A stretch of 64,000 bases of DNA from Streptomyces sp. NBC_00457 (GCF_036014015.1 NZ_CP107905.1:8618001-8682000); one strand, 5' to 3'; shown: positions 26,133 through 34,590, counted from the stretch's first letter. Translations and numbers: made by a program. The notes: generated by a model from the letters alone, not told the origin.

Positions 26133-27356
26133 ATGGGACGGTTGTCACGTCGGGCGTTCGCGCTGGCCGCGCTGGCGGCCCTCACGCCGGCGTCGAGTGC
26201 GGCGGGCGTACCGCGGAATCCGCGGGCCGCGACCGAGATGCGCGGCATGTGGCTGGCGACCGTGGCCAATCGCGACTGGCCCTCCCGGGCCGGCCTGAGC
26301 CCGGCCCAGCAGCGGGCGGAACTGATCACCCATCTCGACACCGCGGTCCGCAACCGCCTCAACACCGTGATCTTCCAGGTCCGCCCGACGGCCGACGCGC
26401 TGTGGCCCTCGCCGTACGAGCCCTGGTCGCAGTACCTCACCGGCACCCAGGGCAAGGACCCGGGCTGGGACCCGCTCGGCTCGGCCGTGGCCGAGGCGCA
26501 TGCCCGGGGCCTGGAACTGCACGCCTGGTTCAACCCGTTCCGTATCGCCAATCACACCGACCCGCAGCGGCTCGCCGCCTCGCACCCCGCGCGCAAGCAC
26601 CCGGACTGGGTGGTGACGTACGGCGGGAAGCTCTACTACAACCCGGGGCTGCCCCAGGTCCGCGCCTTCGTCCAGGAGGCCATGCTCGACGCGGTGCGCA
26701 AGTACCCAGTCGACGCCGTGCACTTCGACGACTACTTCTACCCGTATCCGGTGGCGGGCCAGACCTTCGACGACGCCGCCGCCTTCGATCTCTACGGCGG
26801 CGGCTTCGGGAACCGGGCCGACTGGCGGCGGGACAACATCAACCGGCTGGTGGGCGAGATGGCGGCCCGGATCAAGTCGCTCAGGCCAGGCACACAGTTC
26901 GGGATCAGCCCCTTCGGGGTGTGGCGCAACGCCGCCACGGACCCTCTCGGCTCCGACACCCGGGCGGGGGTGCAGACGTACGACGACCTGTACGCCGACA
27001 CCCGCAGGTGGGTCCGCGAGAACTGGATCGACTACATCTGCCCGCAGCTCTACTGGAACATCGGCCTCGCCGCGGCCGACTACGCCAAGATCCTGCCCTG
27101 GTGGGCCTCGGCCGTGCGCGGCAGCGGCACACGGCTGTACGTCGGCGAGGCGCTCTACAAGGCGGGCGACCCGGCCCAGCCCGCCGCCTGGCAGAACGCC
27201 GACGAACTGTCCCGGCATCTCACACTCGCCAAGAACTTTCCGGAGACGCGCGGCCACGTCTTCTTCGCCGCGAAGGACGCGACGACGGACCGGATCGGCG
27301 CGCTGGCACGGGTGGTCGCCGACCACTACAGGCAGCCGGTGAGGCCGCCGCGCTAG
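26133..27356 (+). CDS. secreted glycosyl hydrolase-like protein (GHL10 / DUF187)
   Basis: A 407-residue protein. The N-terminus MGRLSRRAFALAALAALTP has a twin-arginine-like pair and ends in AAG, indicating export. A GHL10 TIM-barrel domain follows, with EMRGMWLATVANRDWPS, LHAWFNPFRI, HFDDYFYPYP and SPFGVWRN, and probable catalytic acids in the DDYFYP region. Related proteins act on cell wall or polysaccharide glycans, and some cut denuded peptidoglycan. The ATG at 26133 is preferred to long upstream extensions lying in the divergent intergenic region. It ends at a family B repeat. Confidence 0.85.
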   Translation: MGRLSRRAFALAALAALTPASSAAGVPRNPRAATEMRGMWLATVANRDWPSRAGLSPAQQRAELITHLDTAVRNRLNTVIFQVRPTADALWPSPYEPWSQYLTGTQGKDPGWDPLGSAVAEAHARGLELHAWFNPFRIANHTDPQRLAASHPARKHPDWVVTYGGKLYYNPGLPQVRAFVQEAMLDAVRKYPVDAVHFDDYFYPYPVAGQTFDDAAAFDLYGGGFGNRADWRRDNINRLVGEMAARIKSLRPGTQFGISPFGVWRNAATDPLGSDTRAGVQTYDDLYADTRRWVRENWIDYICPQLYWNIGLAAADYAKILPWWASAVRGSGTRLYVGEALYKAGDPAQPAAWQNADELSRHLTLAKNFPETRGHVFFAAKDATTDRIGALARVVADHYRQPVRPPR

Positions 27357-27399
27357 AGCGCCCCGTAAGGGGCGCGGGGAACTGCGCGACCAGCCCCCA
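27356..27399. repeat. dispersed 3'-end repeat, family B, copy 5
   Basis: GAGCGCCCCGTAAGGGGCGC and GGGGAACTGCGCGACCAGCC begin at the stop codon of the glycosyl hydrolase-like gene, which is convergent with the DUF1918 gene. Confidence 0.75.
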
Positions 27400-27435
27400 C
27401 CGGCCCGCAGTCAACGAACCGCAGAACGCGGAGCG

Positions 27436-27630
27436 CTAGTGTCGGGTTTCCTTGTGGCGGATCTCCGTGTCGGGCCCCGGTGAGCACACGCCCTCGTGCC
27501 CGTCCTCGAACCTGACGCGATACGGGGGGTTCCCCTCGCGTCCCATCACTTCGACGATCTCGCCGACCTTGTCGTGCTGTCCGACCACCCTGCCGTGCTG
27601 GACAAGCTGGTCGCCCACGGTTGCACGCAT
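27436..27630 (-). CDS. DUF1918 domain protein
   Basis: A 64-residue protein matching DUF1918: MRATVGDQLVQHGR, GEIVEVMGREGNPPYRVR and DGHEGVCSPGPDTEI. This small SH3-like domain is common and often multicopy in Streptomyces, with no proven function. The start is ATG 27630; longer frames extend through unrelated sequence. A GAGG-rich ribosome binding site (complement of CCTCCTCAC) is upstream. It is the second minus-strand gene after the EamA transporter gene but has a separate 95-bp leader region. Confidence 0.85.
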   Translation of the reverse strand: MRATVGDQLVQHGRVVGQHDKVGEIVEVMGREGNPPYRVRFEDGHEGVCSPGPDTEIRHKETRH

Positions 27631-27725
27631 CTTGTAGGGCCTCCTCACCTCGTGCGGGAGCAGCGGTCCTTCGGCCTTGATTTTACGGCGCGGGGCGCCG
27701 GTTGGGACGGTGCCGTACGGCCTCC

Positions 27726-28790
27726 TCAGCCGCGCGCCCTCTGTGTGACGGCGATGCATACGAGCACCGCCGCCGCCGTGAGCGGGGCGGCCACTGTCAG
27801 GTGCTCGCCCAGCAGCAGCACCGACCACACCAGTGTGAGCAGCGGCTGGGCCAACTGCAACTGGCTGGCCTTCGGGATGCCGATCGCCGCCATGCCGCGG
27901 TACCAGACGACGAGGCCGAGGAACTGCGAGCCGGCCGCGACCCACAGCAGCCCCGTCACGCTGTGCGCGGTCAACTGCACCGGCTCGTACGACAGGGCGA
28001 GCACCGCGGCGGGCACCCCGATCGGCAGACACAGCACCAGCGCCCAGCCGACGACCTGCCAGCCCGGCATGACGCGGGCCAGCCGGCCGCCCTCGGTGTA
28101 TCCGGCCGCGCACACCAGCAGCGCCCCGAAGAGATACAGGTCGGCGGTGGTCAGCGCCCCGCCGCTCTGCTGCACGGTGAAGGCGACCACGGCAGCGGCG
28201 CCCACGAGCGCGGCCGTCCAAAAGGTGCGCGAGGGGCTGAGCGGGTTTGGCGAAGTCGGCTGCGGGTCGGCAGCGCCCCGAAGGGGCGCGGGGCTGTGAC
28301 ATATGCGGCTCCGCCGCGTGGGCGCGACCAGCCACGACGGCCCCGCAGATGCTCGACGGCCGATTTTGGCACGTCCCGCGGAGCGCTTCGTGCCGACCCG
28401 CAGGGCGGAGCAGAGTGCGGTGGTCAGCGGGAGCAGGCCGACCACGACGGCGGCGTGTGCGGTGGTCGAGGTCCGCAGGGCGAGGGTCGTCAGCAGCGGG
28501 AAGCCGACGACGACTCCGGCGGCGACCACGGCGAGTCCCGGCCAGTGCGCTCGTCCGGGCAGCGGCACACGCAGCGCCAGCAGACAGCCGCCCGCGATCA
28601 GCGCCGCGAGCACGCTGCGCACGGCGACCAGGGACCACGGCCCGAAGCCCTCCAGTCCCCATGCGGTCGCGGGGAAGGTGAGGGAGAAGGCGATGACTCC
28701 CAGGACGGCCTGAAGAGTGCCGATCGAGGTACCGGACCGACCGCTGACCGCTATCCCGGTCGGGGTGATAGCGCTACTCTGTGCTCTCAT
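27726..28790 (-). CDS. EamA (DMT) family transporter carrying an in-frame repeat insertion
   Basis: A 354-residue drug/metabolite-type transporter with about ten transmembrane helices in two EamA halves (for example LQAVLGVIAFSLTFPATAWG, VVGLLPLTTALCSAL, FWTAALVGAAAVVAFT, AAAVLVCIAVTQ). Between the halves, about 50 residues (roughly 143-195, including SWLVAPTRRSRICHSPAP) are encoded by a copy of the family B repeat. Without them the length would be about 304, normal for the family. The frame is kept with no stop. The ATG at 28790 overlaps the ATG of the opposite MocR gene. The substrate is unknown; the regulator suggests an amino-compound. Confidence 0.8.
   Translation of the reverse strand: MRAQSSAITPTGIAVSGRSGTSIGTLQAVLGVIAFSLTFPATAWGLEGFGPWSLVAVRSVLAALIAGGCLLALRVPLPGRAHWPGLAVVAAGVVVGFPLLTTLALRTSTTAHAAVVVGLLPLTTALCSALRVGTKRSAGRAKIGRRASAGPSWLVAPTRRSRICHSPAPLRGAADPQPTSPNPLSPSRTFWTAALVGAAAVVAFTVQQSGGALTTADLYLFGALLVCAAGYTEGGRLARVMPGWQVVGWALVLCLPIGVPAAVLALSYEPVQLTAHSVTGLLWVAAGSQFLGLVVWYRGMAAIGIPKASQLQLAQPLLTLVWSVLLLGEHLTVAAPLTAAAVLVCIAVTQRARG
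28250..28375. repeat. family B repeat, long variant, inserted in the EamA gene
   Basis: The core at 28269-28340 has CAGCGCCCCGAAGGGGCGC, then an extra segment CTGTGACATATGCGGCTCCG, then GGGCGCGACCAGCCACGACGG. It is the only copy in the window that lies inside a conserved coding region rather than at a gene end. Outer limits are estimated from where transporter-like protein sequence resumes. Confidence 0.7.
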
Positions 28791-28803
28791 GCAAGAGCGT
28801 AGC
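28750..28803. promoter_or_regulatory. overlapping face-to-face promoters and MocR operator
   Basis: GCTATC (28750-28755) and GATAGC (28767-28772) form a perfect inverted repeat with an 11-bp spacer. TAGCGCTA (28769-28776) is a palindrome, and GCTAC (28773-28777) is mirrored by GTAGC (28799-28803). TACTCT (28775-28780) ends nine bases before the plus ATG at 28789, and the minus-strand TACGCT ends six bases before the minus ATG at 28790. Both mRNAs would be leaderless. Confidence 0.5.
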
Positions 28804-30234
28804 AGCGTCGGTGAACTGGCGAATCGGCTACGACGGGAACTAGACCGCTACTCACCGGGCGGAAAGCTCCCGTCGAGCCGGGCCCTCGTCGAGCGGTACC
28901 GGGTCAGCCCGGTGACCGTCTCGCGCGCCCTGGCGCAGCTGGCCGCCGAGGGACTGGTGGTGACCCGCCCCGGCGCCGGTGCCTTCCGCGCCCGGCGGCC
29001 CCGTACGACAGCCGCGCCCGCCGGGGACACCTCCTGGCAGGAGGTCGCGCTCAGCGCGGACGGCGCCTCCGACGTCGTACCGCGCTCGGTGGACGCGTCC
29101 GGAGTCGTGGTCTCGCTCGCCGCTCCGCCGACCGGAGTGATCGAGTTCACCGGCGGCTATCTGCACCCCACGCTCCAGCCCGAGCGTGCGCTGACCGCCG
29201 CGCTGGCCCGTGCGGGACGCCGGCCCGGAGCGTGGGGCCGGCCGCCGTTGGACGGACTGCCGGAGCTGCGTGAGTGGTTCGCCCGTGAGATCGGCGGCAC
29301 CGTCACCGCTGCCGAGGTGCTGGTCGGCGGGGGCGGCCAGGCGGCGCTGACCACAGCGTTCCGCGCGCTGGCGCCACCCGGCGCGCCCGTCCTGGTCGAG
29401 TCGCCGACCTACCCCGGCATGCTGGCCATCGCCCGTGCGGCCGGGCTGCGGCCGGTCCCGGTGCCGGTCGACCCGGACGGCGTGCGCCCCGCCCTGCTCG
29501 CCGACGCGTTCCGGGCGACCGGGGCCCGGCTCTTCGTGTGCCAGCCGCTGTTCCAGAACCCGACCGGGGCGGTGCTCGCCGCGAACCGCCGCGCGGAGGT
29601 GGTCGCCATCGCACGGGCGGCGGGCGCGTTCGTGATCGAGGACGACTTCGTACGACGGCTGGTGCACGAGGACGCGGGCCCGCTGCCGCGTCCGCTGGTC
29701 GCCGACGACCCCGACGGAGTCGTCGTCCACGTCAGCTCGCTCACCAAGGCCACCTCGCCCAGCTTCCGGGTGAGCGCGATCGCCGCGCGCGGCCCGGCGC
29801 TGGAACGCCTGCGCGCCATCCAGATCGTCGACACCTTCTTCGTGCCCCGGCCCCTCCAGGAGGCCGCGCTCGAACTCGCCGGCTCGCCCGCCTGGCCACG
29901 CCATCTCCGGTCGATCTCGGCGGAGTTGAAGACCCGCCGGGACGCAATGACGGCTGCGTTGCGGGCCGACCTCCCCGAACTCGCCCTGCCGCACATCCCC
30001 TCCGGCGGCTACCACCTGTGGCTGCGCCTGCCCGACGGCACCGACGAGGCCCTCCTCACCGCCGCCGCCCTGCGCGCGGGCGTCGCACTCACCCCCGGCC
30101 GCCCCTACTTCAGCGCCGAACCCCCGGCCGGACACGTGCGGCTGAGCTTCGCGGCCGTGGCGGGGACGAGCGAGATCACGGAAGGGGTGCGGCGGCTGCG
30201 TACGGCCTTCGACGAGGGGGCCGGTCGAAAATGA
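28789..30234 (+). CDS. MocR-family regulator: GntR winged helix fused to PLP aminotransferase domain
   Basis: A 481-residue MocR/PdxR-type regulator. Residues about 1-75 are a GntR winged helix (SVGELANRLRRELDRY, SPVTVSRALAQLAAEGL), then a fold-type I aminotransferase domain with GGGGQAALTTAF, VESPTYPGM, NPTG and the PLP lysine in SSLTKATSPSF. These proteins sense PLP or amino-compounds and usually control a divergent gene. The ATG at 28789 is leaderless; earlier starts lie within the promoter. The divergent EamA transporter gene begins in the same CATG, so the regulator almost certainly controls it. Confidence 0.9.
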   Translation: MQERSSVGELANRLRRELDRYSPGGKLPSSRALVERYRVSPVTVSRALAQLAAEGLVVTRPGAGAFRARRPRTTAAPAGDTSWQEVALSADGASDVVPRSVDASGVVVSLAAPPTGVIEFTGGYLHPTLQPERALTAALARAGRRPGAWGRPPLDGLPELREWFAREIGGTVTAAEVLVGGGGQAALTTAFRALAPPGAPVLVESPTYPGMLAIARAAGLRPVPVPVDPDGVRPALLADAFRATGARLFVCQPLFQNPTGAVLAANRRAEVVAIARAAGAFVIEDDFVRRLVHEDAGPLPRPLVADDPDGVVVHVSSLTKATSPSFRVSAIAARGPALERLRAIQIVDTFFVPRPLQEAALELAGSPAWPRHLRSISAELKTRRDAMTAALRADLPELALPHIPSGGYHLWLRLPDGTDEALLTAAALRAGVALTPGRPYFSAEPPAGHVRLSFAAVAGTSEITEGVRRLRTAFDEGAGRK

Positions 30235-30331
30235 CAGGCAAGCCAGTCGGTATTTTCGAGCGAATTGCCCCTTCGGTCCTGACCGTGAAGTAAGGCTTCG
30301 CGCACCCTGGGTAACTCCCGAGTAAACCCTC

Positions 30332-30360
30332 TTGACCTGCACCTTTCCGCGACTCACGAT
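30332..30360 (+). promoter_or_regulatory. promoter of the phosphatase-fold gene (leaderless)
   Basis: TTGACC (30332-30337), a 17-bp spacer and CACGAT (30355-30360). The ATG at 30367 is seven bases after the -10, so the transcript should begin at the start codon. Confidence 0.55.
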
Positions 30361-30366
30361 CCCCGT

Positions 30367-30960
30367 ATGCAACTTCGCCTCACGTTCGTCGCCGCCGCGC
30401 GCAGCACGCCGCTGCTGGCGGAGCGGTTCGAGGACGACCGGCCGCTGGATCAGGCGGGCTGGGACGAGGTGCAGCGGGCCGCGCAGGATCTCATTCCGCT
30501 GGCGGCGGCCGAGCTGCGCTACTGCTCGCCGACGCCGCGCAGCCGGGCCACCGGTGACGCCCTCGGCTATGCACCGCTGGTGCAACTCGCGCTGCGGGAC
30601 TGCGACATGGGCCGCTGGCGCGGGCTCACGCTGGGGGAGGCGATGGCGCGTGAGCCGGAGGCGGTGGACGCCTGGCTGGCCGACCCGCGCGGCACGCCGC
30701 ACGGCGGTGAGTCGCTGCTCGCCTTCATCACCCGGGTCGGCGGCTGGCTCGACACCCGGCCGGTCGACGACGGAGGCCGGATCGTCGCCGTGGCCGAGCC
30801 GTCGGTGATCCGCGCGGCCCTGGTGTACGCGCTGAAGGCGCCGCCGTCGACGTACTGGAACATCGACGTCCGCCCCTTGTCGACGACCACGGTCACGGGT
30901 CGGGCGGGGCGCTGGAATCTGCGCTTCGAGGGGGTCTCGGCTCAGCCCACGCGCGCGTAG
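30367..30960 (+). CDS. histidine phosphatase-fold protein lacking the catalytic histidines
   Basis: A 197-residue protein with the layout of the histidine phosphatase (phosphoglycerate mutase) superfamily: LTFV at strand 1, CSPTPRSRATGDAL for the conserved arginine segment, PHGGESLLAFITRVGGWLD, and VAEPSVIRAALVYAL near the end. The normal RHG signature is replaced by AARST, and the second His (usually SHGG) by AEPS. An active phosphoenzyme is therefore unlikely; it may be a binding or regulatory pseudo-enzyme. It is expressed from its own leaderless promoter. Its 3' end overlaps the convergent DUF6314 gene by 19 bp. Confidence 0.75.
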   Translation: MQLRLTFVAAARSTPLLAERFEDDRPLDQAGWDEVQRAAQDLIPLAAAELRYCSPTPRSRATGDALGYAPLVQLALRDCDMGRWRGLTLGEAMAREPEAVDAWLADPRGTPHGGESLLAFITRVGGWLDTRPVDDGGRIVAVAEPSVIRAALVYALKAPPSTYWNIDVRPLSTTTVTGRAGRWNLRFEGVSAQPTRA

Positions 30961-31385
30961 TCGGTCGTGAGGACCAGGTCCTTCGCCGGGCCGCGCACGC
31001 GCCACACCGTCCGCCAGTGGTCGGCGTCGGTGACGGTGAACTCGCCCCGGTAGAGGTCGGCCGAGCACGGATGGTCGGCCGTGTGCCGTCCGGAGGTCAG
31101 GTCCAGGTCGTGGAACGGGCGGCCGTCCGCGAACCGTACGTCCGCCGCACCCGGCTCCCGGGACGGCAGGAAACGCAGGGTCCGCTCGGCGGGCCGGGGA
31201 ACGCCCTGCCAGACGAACGTGCCGGACTCCTGGTGCAGCAGTCCGCCGCCTTCGAGCGGACGGAACGCGGTGGTCCCGCGGAACTCGCCCCGCTCGTCGC
31301 CGGCGAGGTCGCGCACCGATCGCTCGACCCGCCACTGCCCGGCCAGATAGGCCAGTACGTCCGGCACTGGCCAGAACTCGCCCAT
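30942..31385 (-). CDS. DUF6314 family protein
   Basis: A 147-residue protein with DVLAYLAGQWRVERSVRD, GEFRGTTAFRPL, HQESGTFVW and a final RVRGPAKDLVLTTDYARVG. This looks like the beta-barrel DUF6314 family of unknown function, with the lipocalin-like GxW motif as GQW. The ATG at 31385 begins just before this domain; the longer frame is unlike the family. It is convergent and slightly overlapping with the phosphatase-fold gene. No signal peptide is seen, so it is probably cytosolic. Confidence 0.72.
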   Translation of the reverse strand: MGEFWPVPDVLAYLAGQWRVERSVRDLAGDERGEFRGTTAFRPLEGGGLLHQESGTFVWQGVPRPAERTLRFLPSREPGAADVRFADGRPFHDLDLTSGRHTADHPCSADLYRGEFTVTDADHWRTVWRVRGPAKDLVLTTDYARVG

Positions 31386-31457
31386 TCCGTATCGCTTCCC
31401 GTCACATGTGCTGCTGCGCGACCCATTGACGCGACTGTGCCCCCTCCCTATCTTGCC

Positions 31458-31492
31458 GTTCGAAGTGCTGACCATAGTCCGATATTTCGAAC
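31458..31492 (+). promoter_or_regulatory. inverted-repeat operator before the arabinofuranosidase gene
   Basis: GTTCGAA (31458-31464) and TTCGAAC (31486-31492) form a perfect inverted repeat with 21 bp between arms, about 20-55 bp upstream of the ATG at 31514. CGAA/TTCG-type repeats mark sugar-responsive repressor sites in Streptomyces glycosidase promoters. The regulator gene is not in the window. Confidence 0.5.
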
Positions 31493-31513
31493 AGCTAGAG
31501 CCGCGGAGTATCC

Positions 31514-33991
31514 ATGTCACGCACCACCCGCCGGAGACTAGGCGTCACCGCCACCGCCCTCCTGATGGCGGCCGTCGCCCTGGCCGCCCCCGCGCACGCC
31601 GAGGACATCACCGACTACGCGATCACCGTCGACCCCGCCTCCCAGGGCGCGAAGATCGACGACACGATGTACGGCGTCTTCTTCGAGGACATCAACCGCG
31701 CCGCCGACGGCGGACTGTACGCCGAGCTGGTGCAGAACCGGTCCTTCGAGTACTCCACCGCCGACAACAGCTCGTACACGCCGCTGACCTCCTGGACGGT
31801 CGCGGGGTCGGCCGAGGTCGTGAACGACGCCGGGCGCCTCAATGAGCGCAACCGGAACTACCTCTCCCTGGGCGCCGGTTCGTCGGTCACGAACGCCGGA
31901 TACAACACCGGCATCCGCGTCGAGCAGGGCAAGAAGTACGACTTCTCCGTGTGGGCGCGCGCCCAGAGCGGCACCACGCTCAGCGTCACCCTGAAGGACG
32001 CGCCGGGCACGCTGGCGACCACCCGCCAGGTCGCCGCGAAGGGCGGCTGGGCGAAGTACACGGCCACCTTCACCGCGACCCGCACCAGCAACCGCGGCCG
32101 CCTCACCGTCGCCTCATCGGGCGCCGCCTCGCTCGACGAGGTCTCCCTCTTCCCGCGCGACACCTACAAGCACCAGCCGAACGGCCTGCGCAAGGACCTC
32201 GCCGAGAAGATCGAGGCCCTGGACCCCGGCTTCGTCCGCTTCCCGGGCGGCTGCCTGGTCAACACCGGCTCCATGGAGGACTACAGCGAGGCCTCCGGCT
32301 GGCAGCGCAAGCGCTCGTACCAGTGGAAGGACACCATCGGCCCGGTCGAGCAGCGCGCCACGAACTCCAACTTCTGGGGCTACAACCAGAGTTACGGCCT
32401 CGGCTACTACGAATACTTCCGCTTCTCCGAGGACATCGGCGCGATGCCGCTGCCCGTCGTGCCGGCCCTCGTCACCGGGTGCGGCCAGAACCGGGCCACC
32501 GACGACGAGGCGCTGCTCCAGCGGCACATCCAGGACACCCTGGATCTCATCGAGTTCGCCAACGGCCCTGTGACGAGCAAGTGGGGCAAGAAGCGTGCCG
32601 AGATGGGCCACCCCAAGCCCTTCCGCCTCACGCATCTCGCCGTCGGCAACGAGGAGAACCTGCCGAACGAGTTCTTCGCCCGCTTCCAGAAGTTCCGCGC
32701 CGCGATCGAGGCCAAGTACCCGGACATCACGATCATCTCCAACTCCGGCCCGGACGACGCCGGCGCGACCTTCGACACCGCCTGGCAGCTCAACCGCGAG
32801 GGCAAGGTCGACATGGTCGACGAGCACTACTACAACAGCCCGCAGTGGTTCCTGCAGAACAACGAGCGCTACGACAGCTACGACCGCGGCGGCCCGAAGG
32901 TCTTCCTCGGCGAGTACGCCTCCCAGGGCAACGCCTTCAAGAACGCGCTGTCCGAAGCCGCGTACATGACCGGCCTGGAGCGCAACGCCGACATCGTCAA
33001 GCTCGCCTCCTACGCTCCGCTGCTCGCCAACGAGGACTATGTGCAGTGGCGCCCGGACCTGATCTGGTTCAACAACCACGCCTCCTGGAACTCGGCCAAC
33101 TACGAGGTCCAGAAGCTGTTCATGACCAACGTCGGCGATCGTGTCGTCCCGTCCACCGCGACCGGCACCCCGAACGTGAGCGGCCCGATCACCGGCGCCA
33201 TCGGCCTGTCGACCTGGGCGACCAGTGCGGCGTACGACGATGTCAAGGTCACCGGCGAGGACGGCTCCACGCTGTTCGGCGACGACTTCTCCGGTGACGC
33301 GTCGAAGTGGACGCCGGGCGGTGCCGGCAGCTGGAGCATCCAGGACGGGCAGTACGTCCAGACGGATGCCGCCGCCGAGAACACGCTGGTCACGGCTGGC
33401 GATCCCGCCTGGAAGAACTACGACCTGCACGTGAAGGCCACCAAGAAGTCCGGCAAGGAGGGCTTCCTCGTCGCCTTCGGGGTCAAGGACACCGGCAACT
33501 ACTACTGGTGGAACCTGGGCGGCTGGAACAACACCCAGTCCGCGATCGAACAGGCCGTGGACGGCGGCAAGTCGACGCTGATGTCCAAGGCCGGGTCGAT
33601 CGAGACGGGCCGTGCCTATGACATCGACATCAAGGTGCGGGGCCGTCAGGTGACCCTCTATCTGGACGGCCAGGAGTGGGGCAGCTTCGCCGACGACAAG
33701 CCGGCCGAGCCGTTCCGCCAGGTCGTCACCAAGGACGCGAAGACCGGTGACCTGATCGTCAAGGTCGTCAACGCGCAGTCCGCCGAGGCTCGTACGGCGA
33801 TCGACCTCGGCACCTCCAAGGTCGCGTCCAAGGCCCGCGTGACCACCCTGGCCGCCGGCCCCGACGAGGTGAACACCGAGACGGACACGCCGGTGACCCC
33901 GGCGACGTCCACCTTCCAGGGAGTCGCCAAGAAGTTCACGTACACCTTCCCGGCGAACTCGATCACCTTCCTGCGGATCAAGCAGCGGTAA
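31514..33991 (+). CDS. secreted alpha-L-arabinofuranosidase, GH51
   Basis: An 825-residue exported glycosidase. The signal peptide is residues about 1-29 (RRLGVTATALLMAAVALA, ending AHAED). An N-terminal CBM4/9-like insert (about 75-210, SGTTLSVTLKDAPG) interrupts the start of the GH51 domain, where MYGVFFEDINRA and VRFPGGCL are typical. The acid/base Glu is in AVGNEEN and the nucleophile Glu in VFLGEYASQG. A C-terminal laminin/LamG-like beta-sandwich is inserted or appended at about 560-730 (FSGDASKWTPGG onward). It releases arabinose from arabinan or arabinoxylan. A palindrome upstream suggests sugar-dependent repression. Confidence 0.9.
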   Translation: MSRTTRRRLGVTATALLMAAVALAAPAHAEDITDYAITVDPASQGAKIDDTMYGVFFEDINRAADGGLYAELVQNRSFEYSTADNSSYTPLTSWTVAGSAEVVNDAGRLNERNRNYLSLGAGSSVTNAGYNTGIRVEQGKKYDFSVWARAQSGTTLSVTLKDAPGTLATTRQVAAKGGWAKYTATFTATRTSNRGRLTVASSGAASLDEVSLFPRDTYKHQPNGLRKDLAEKIEALDPGFVRFPGGCLVNTGSMEDYSEASGWQRKRSYQWKDTIGPVEQRATNSNFWGYNQSYGLGYYEYFRFSEDIGAMPLPVVPALVTGCGQNRATDDEALLQRHIQDTLDLIEFANGPVTSKWGKKRAEMGHPKPFRLTHLAVGNEENLPNEFFARFQKFRAAIEAKYPDITIISNSGPDDAGATFDTAWQLNREGKVDMVDEHYYNSPQWFLQNNERYDSYDRGGPKVFLGEYASQGNAFKNALSEAAYMTGLERNADIVKLASYAPLLANEDYVQWRPDLIWFNNHASWNSANYEVQKLFMTNVGDRVVPSTATGTPNVSGPITGAIGLSTWATSAAYDDVKVTGEDGSTLFGDDFSGDASKWTPGGAGSWSIQDGQYVQTDAAAENTLVTAGDPAWKNYDLHVKATKKSGKEGFLVAFGVKDTGNYYWWNLGGWNNTQSAIEQAVDGGKSTLMSKAGSIETGRAYDIDIKVRGRQVTLYLDGQEWGSFADDKPAEPFRQVVTKDAKTGDLIVKVVNAQSAEARTAIDLGTSKVASKARVTTLAAGPDEVNTETDTPVTPATSTFQGVAKKFTYTFPANSITFLRIKQR

Positions 33992-33998
33992 CACCCAC

Positions 33999-34035
33999 GG
34001 CGGCTCAGGCGACACCGAAGCGCGCCTGAGCCGCC
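33999..34035. terminator. bidirectional terminator
   Basis: GGCGGCTCAGGCG (33999-34011) and CGCCTGAGCCGCC (34023-34035) form a perfect 13-bp stem between the convergent arabinofuranosidase and SRPBCC genes. Confidence 0.75.
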
Positions 34036-34080
34036 CGCACCGGTTGGGGTGCAGGATGGTCGTCCTCTGACTCCCGCGGC

Positions 34081-34590
34081 TCAGCTCAGGGACTCGAAGT
34101 ACGCCTTCTGCGCGGGGTAGTAGTCGGCGAAGTCGGGGCGGGGGCCGCCTGTGCGTGCGGCGGTGAGCATGTCGAGGTAGTACTCCCAGCCGGGGCCGGT
34201 CGAGCCGAGGTGTTCCGTGGAGGTGACGTGGTGGACCAGCCGGAGCTCGGTGGTACCGGTGGTCTCCGCCTCCCCCTCCGCCTCGGCGAGCAGCAGCTCC
34301 AGCGACCAGGAACCTGCCTCGTCCTCCGCCGACACCGCGAGCCGGTGAGGCGGCTCGCAAGCCTCGATCAGGAGCGGGCTCCAGGGCGCCTCCTCCTCGA
34401 ACACCATCTGCACCTCGACGGTGCGCCCGGGAGCCGCCTCGCCGCGCCACGGCCCGAACCAGCGGGCGGTGCGCTCCGACTCGGTGACGCTCGCCCAGAC
34501 GTCGTCGACGGGGGCGCGGTAGCTGCGGGTGAGGATCAGGTCGAACCCCGCTGAGGTGCGGACGAGCCGACCGGTGGGCTCGGGAGTCAT
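34081..34590 (-). CDS. SRPBCC / AHSA1-like domain protein
   Basis: A 169-residue START-like hydrophobic-pocket protein. The hallmark SRPBCC opening is ILTRSYRAPVDDVWASVTES, followed by RTARWFGPW and the C-terminal GWEYYLDML. Members bind small hydrophobic ligands or act as chaperone-activator relatives, but this one has no assigned ligand. The ATG at 34590 is supported by AGGAGG nine bases upstream on the minus strand; longer frames run into the argC promoter. It is divergent from argC, sharing a 147-bp intergenic region. Confidence 0.85.
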   Translation of the reverse strand: MTPEPTGRLVRTSAGFDLILTRSYRAPVDDVWASVTESERTARWFGPWRGEAAPGRTVEVQMVFEEEAPWSPLLIEACEPPHRLAVSAEDEAGSWSLELLLAEAEGEAETTGTTELRLVHHVTSTEHLGSTGPGWEYYLDMLTAARTGGPRPDFADYYPAQKAYFESLS

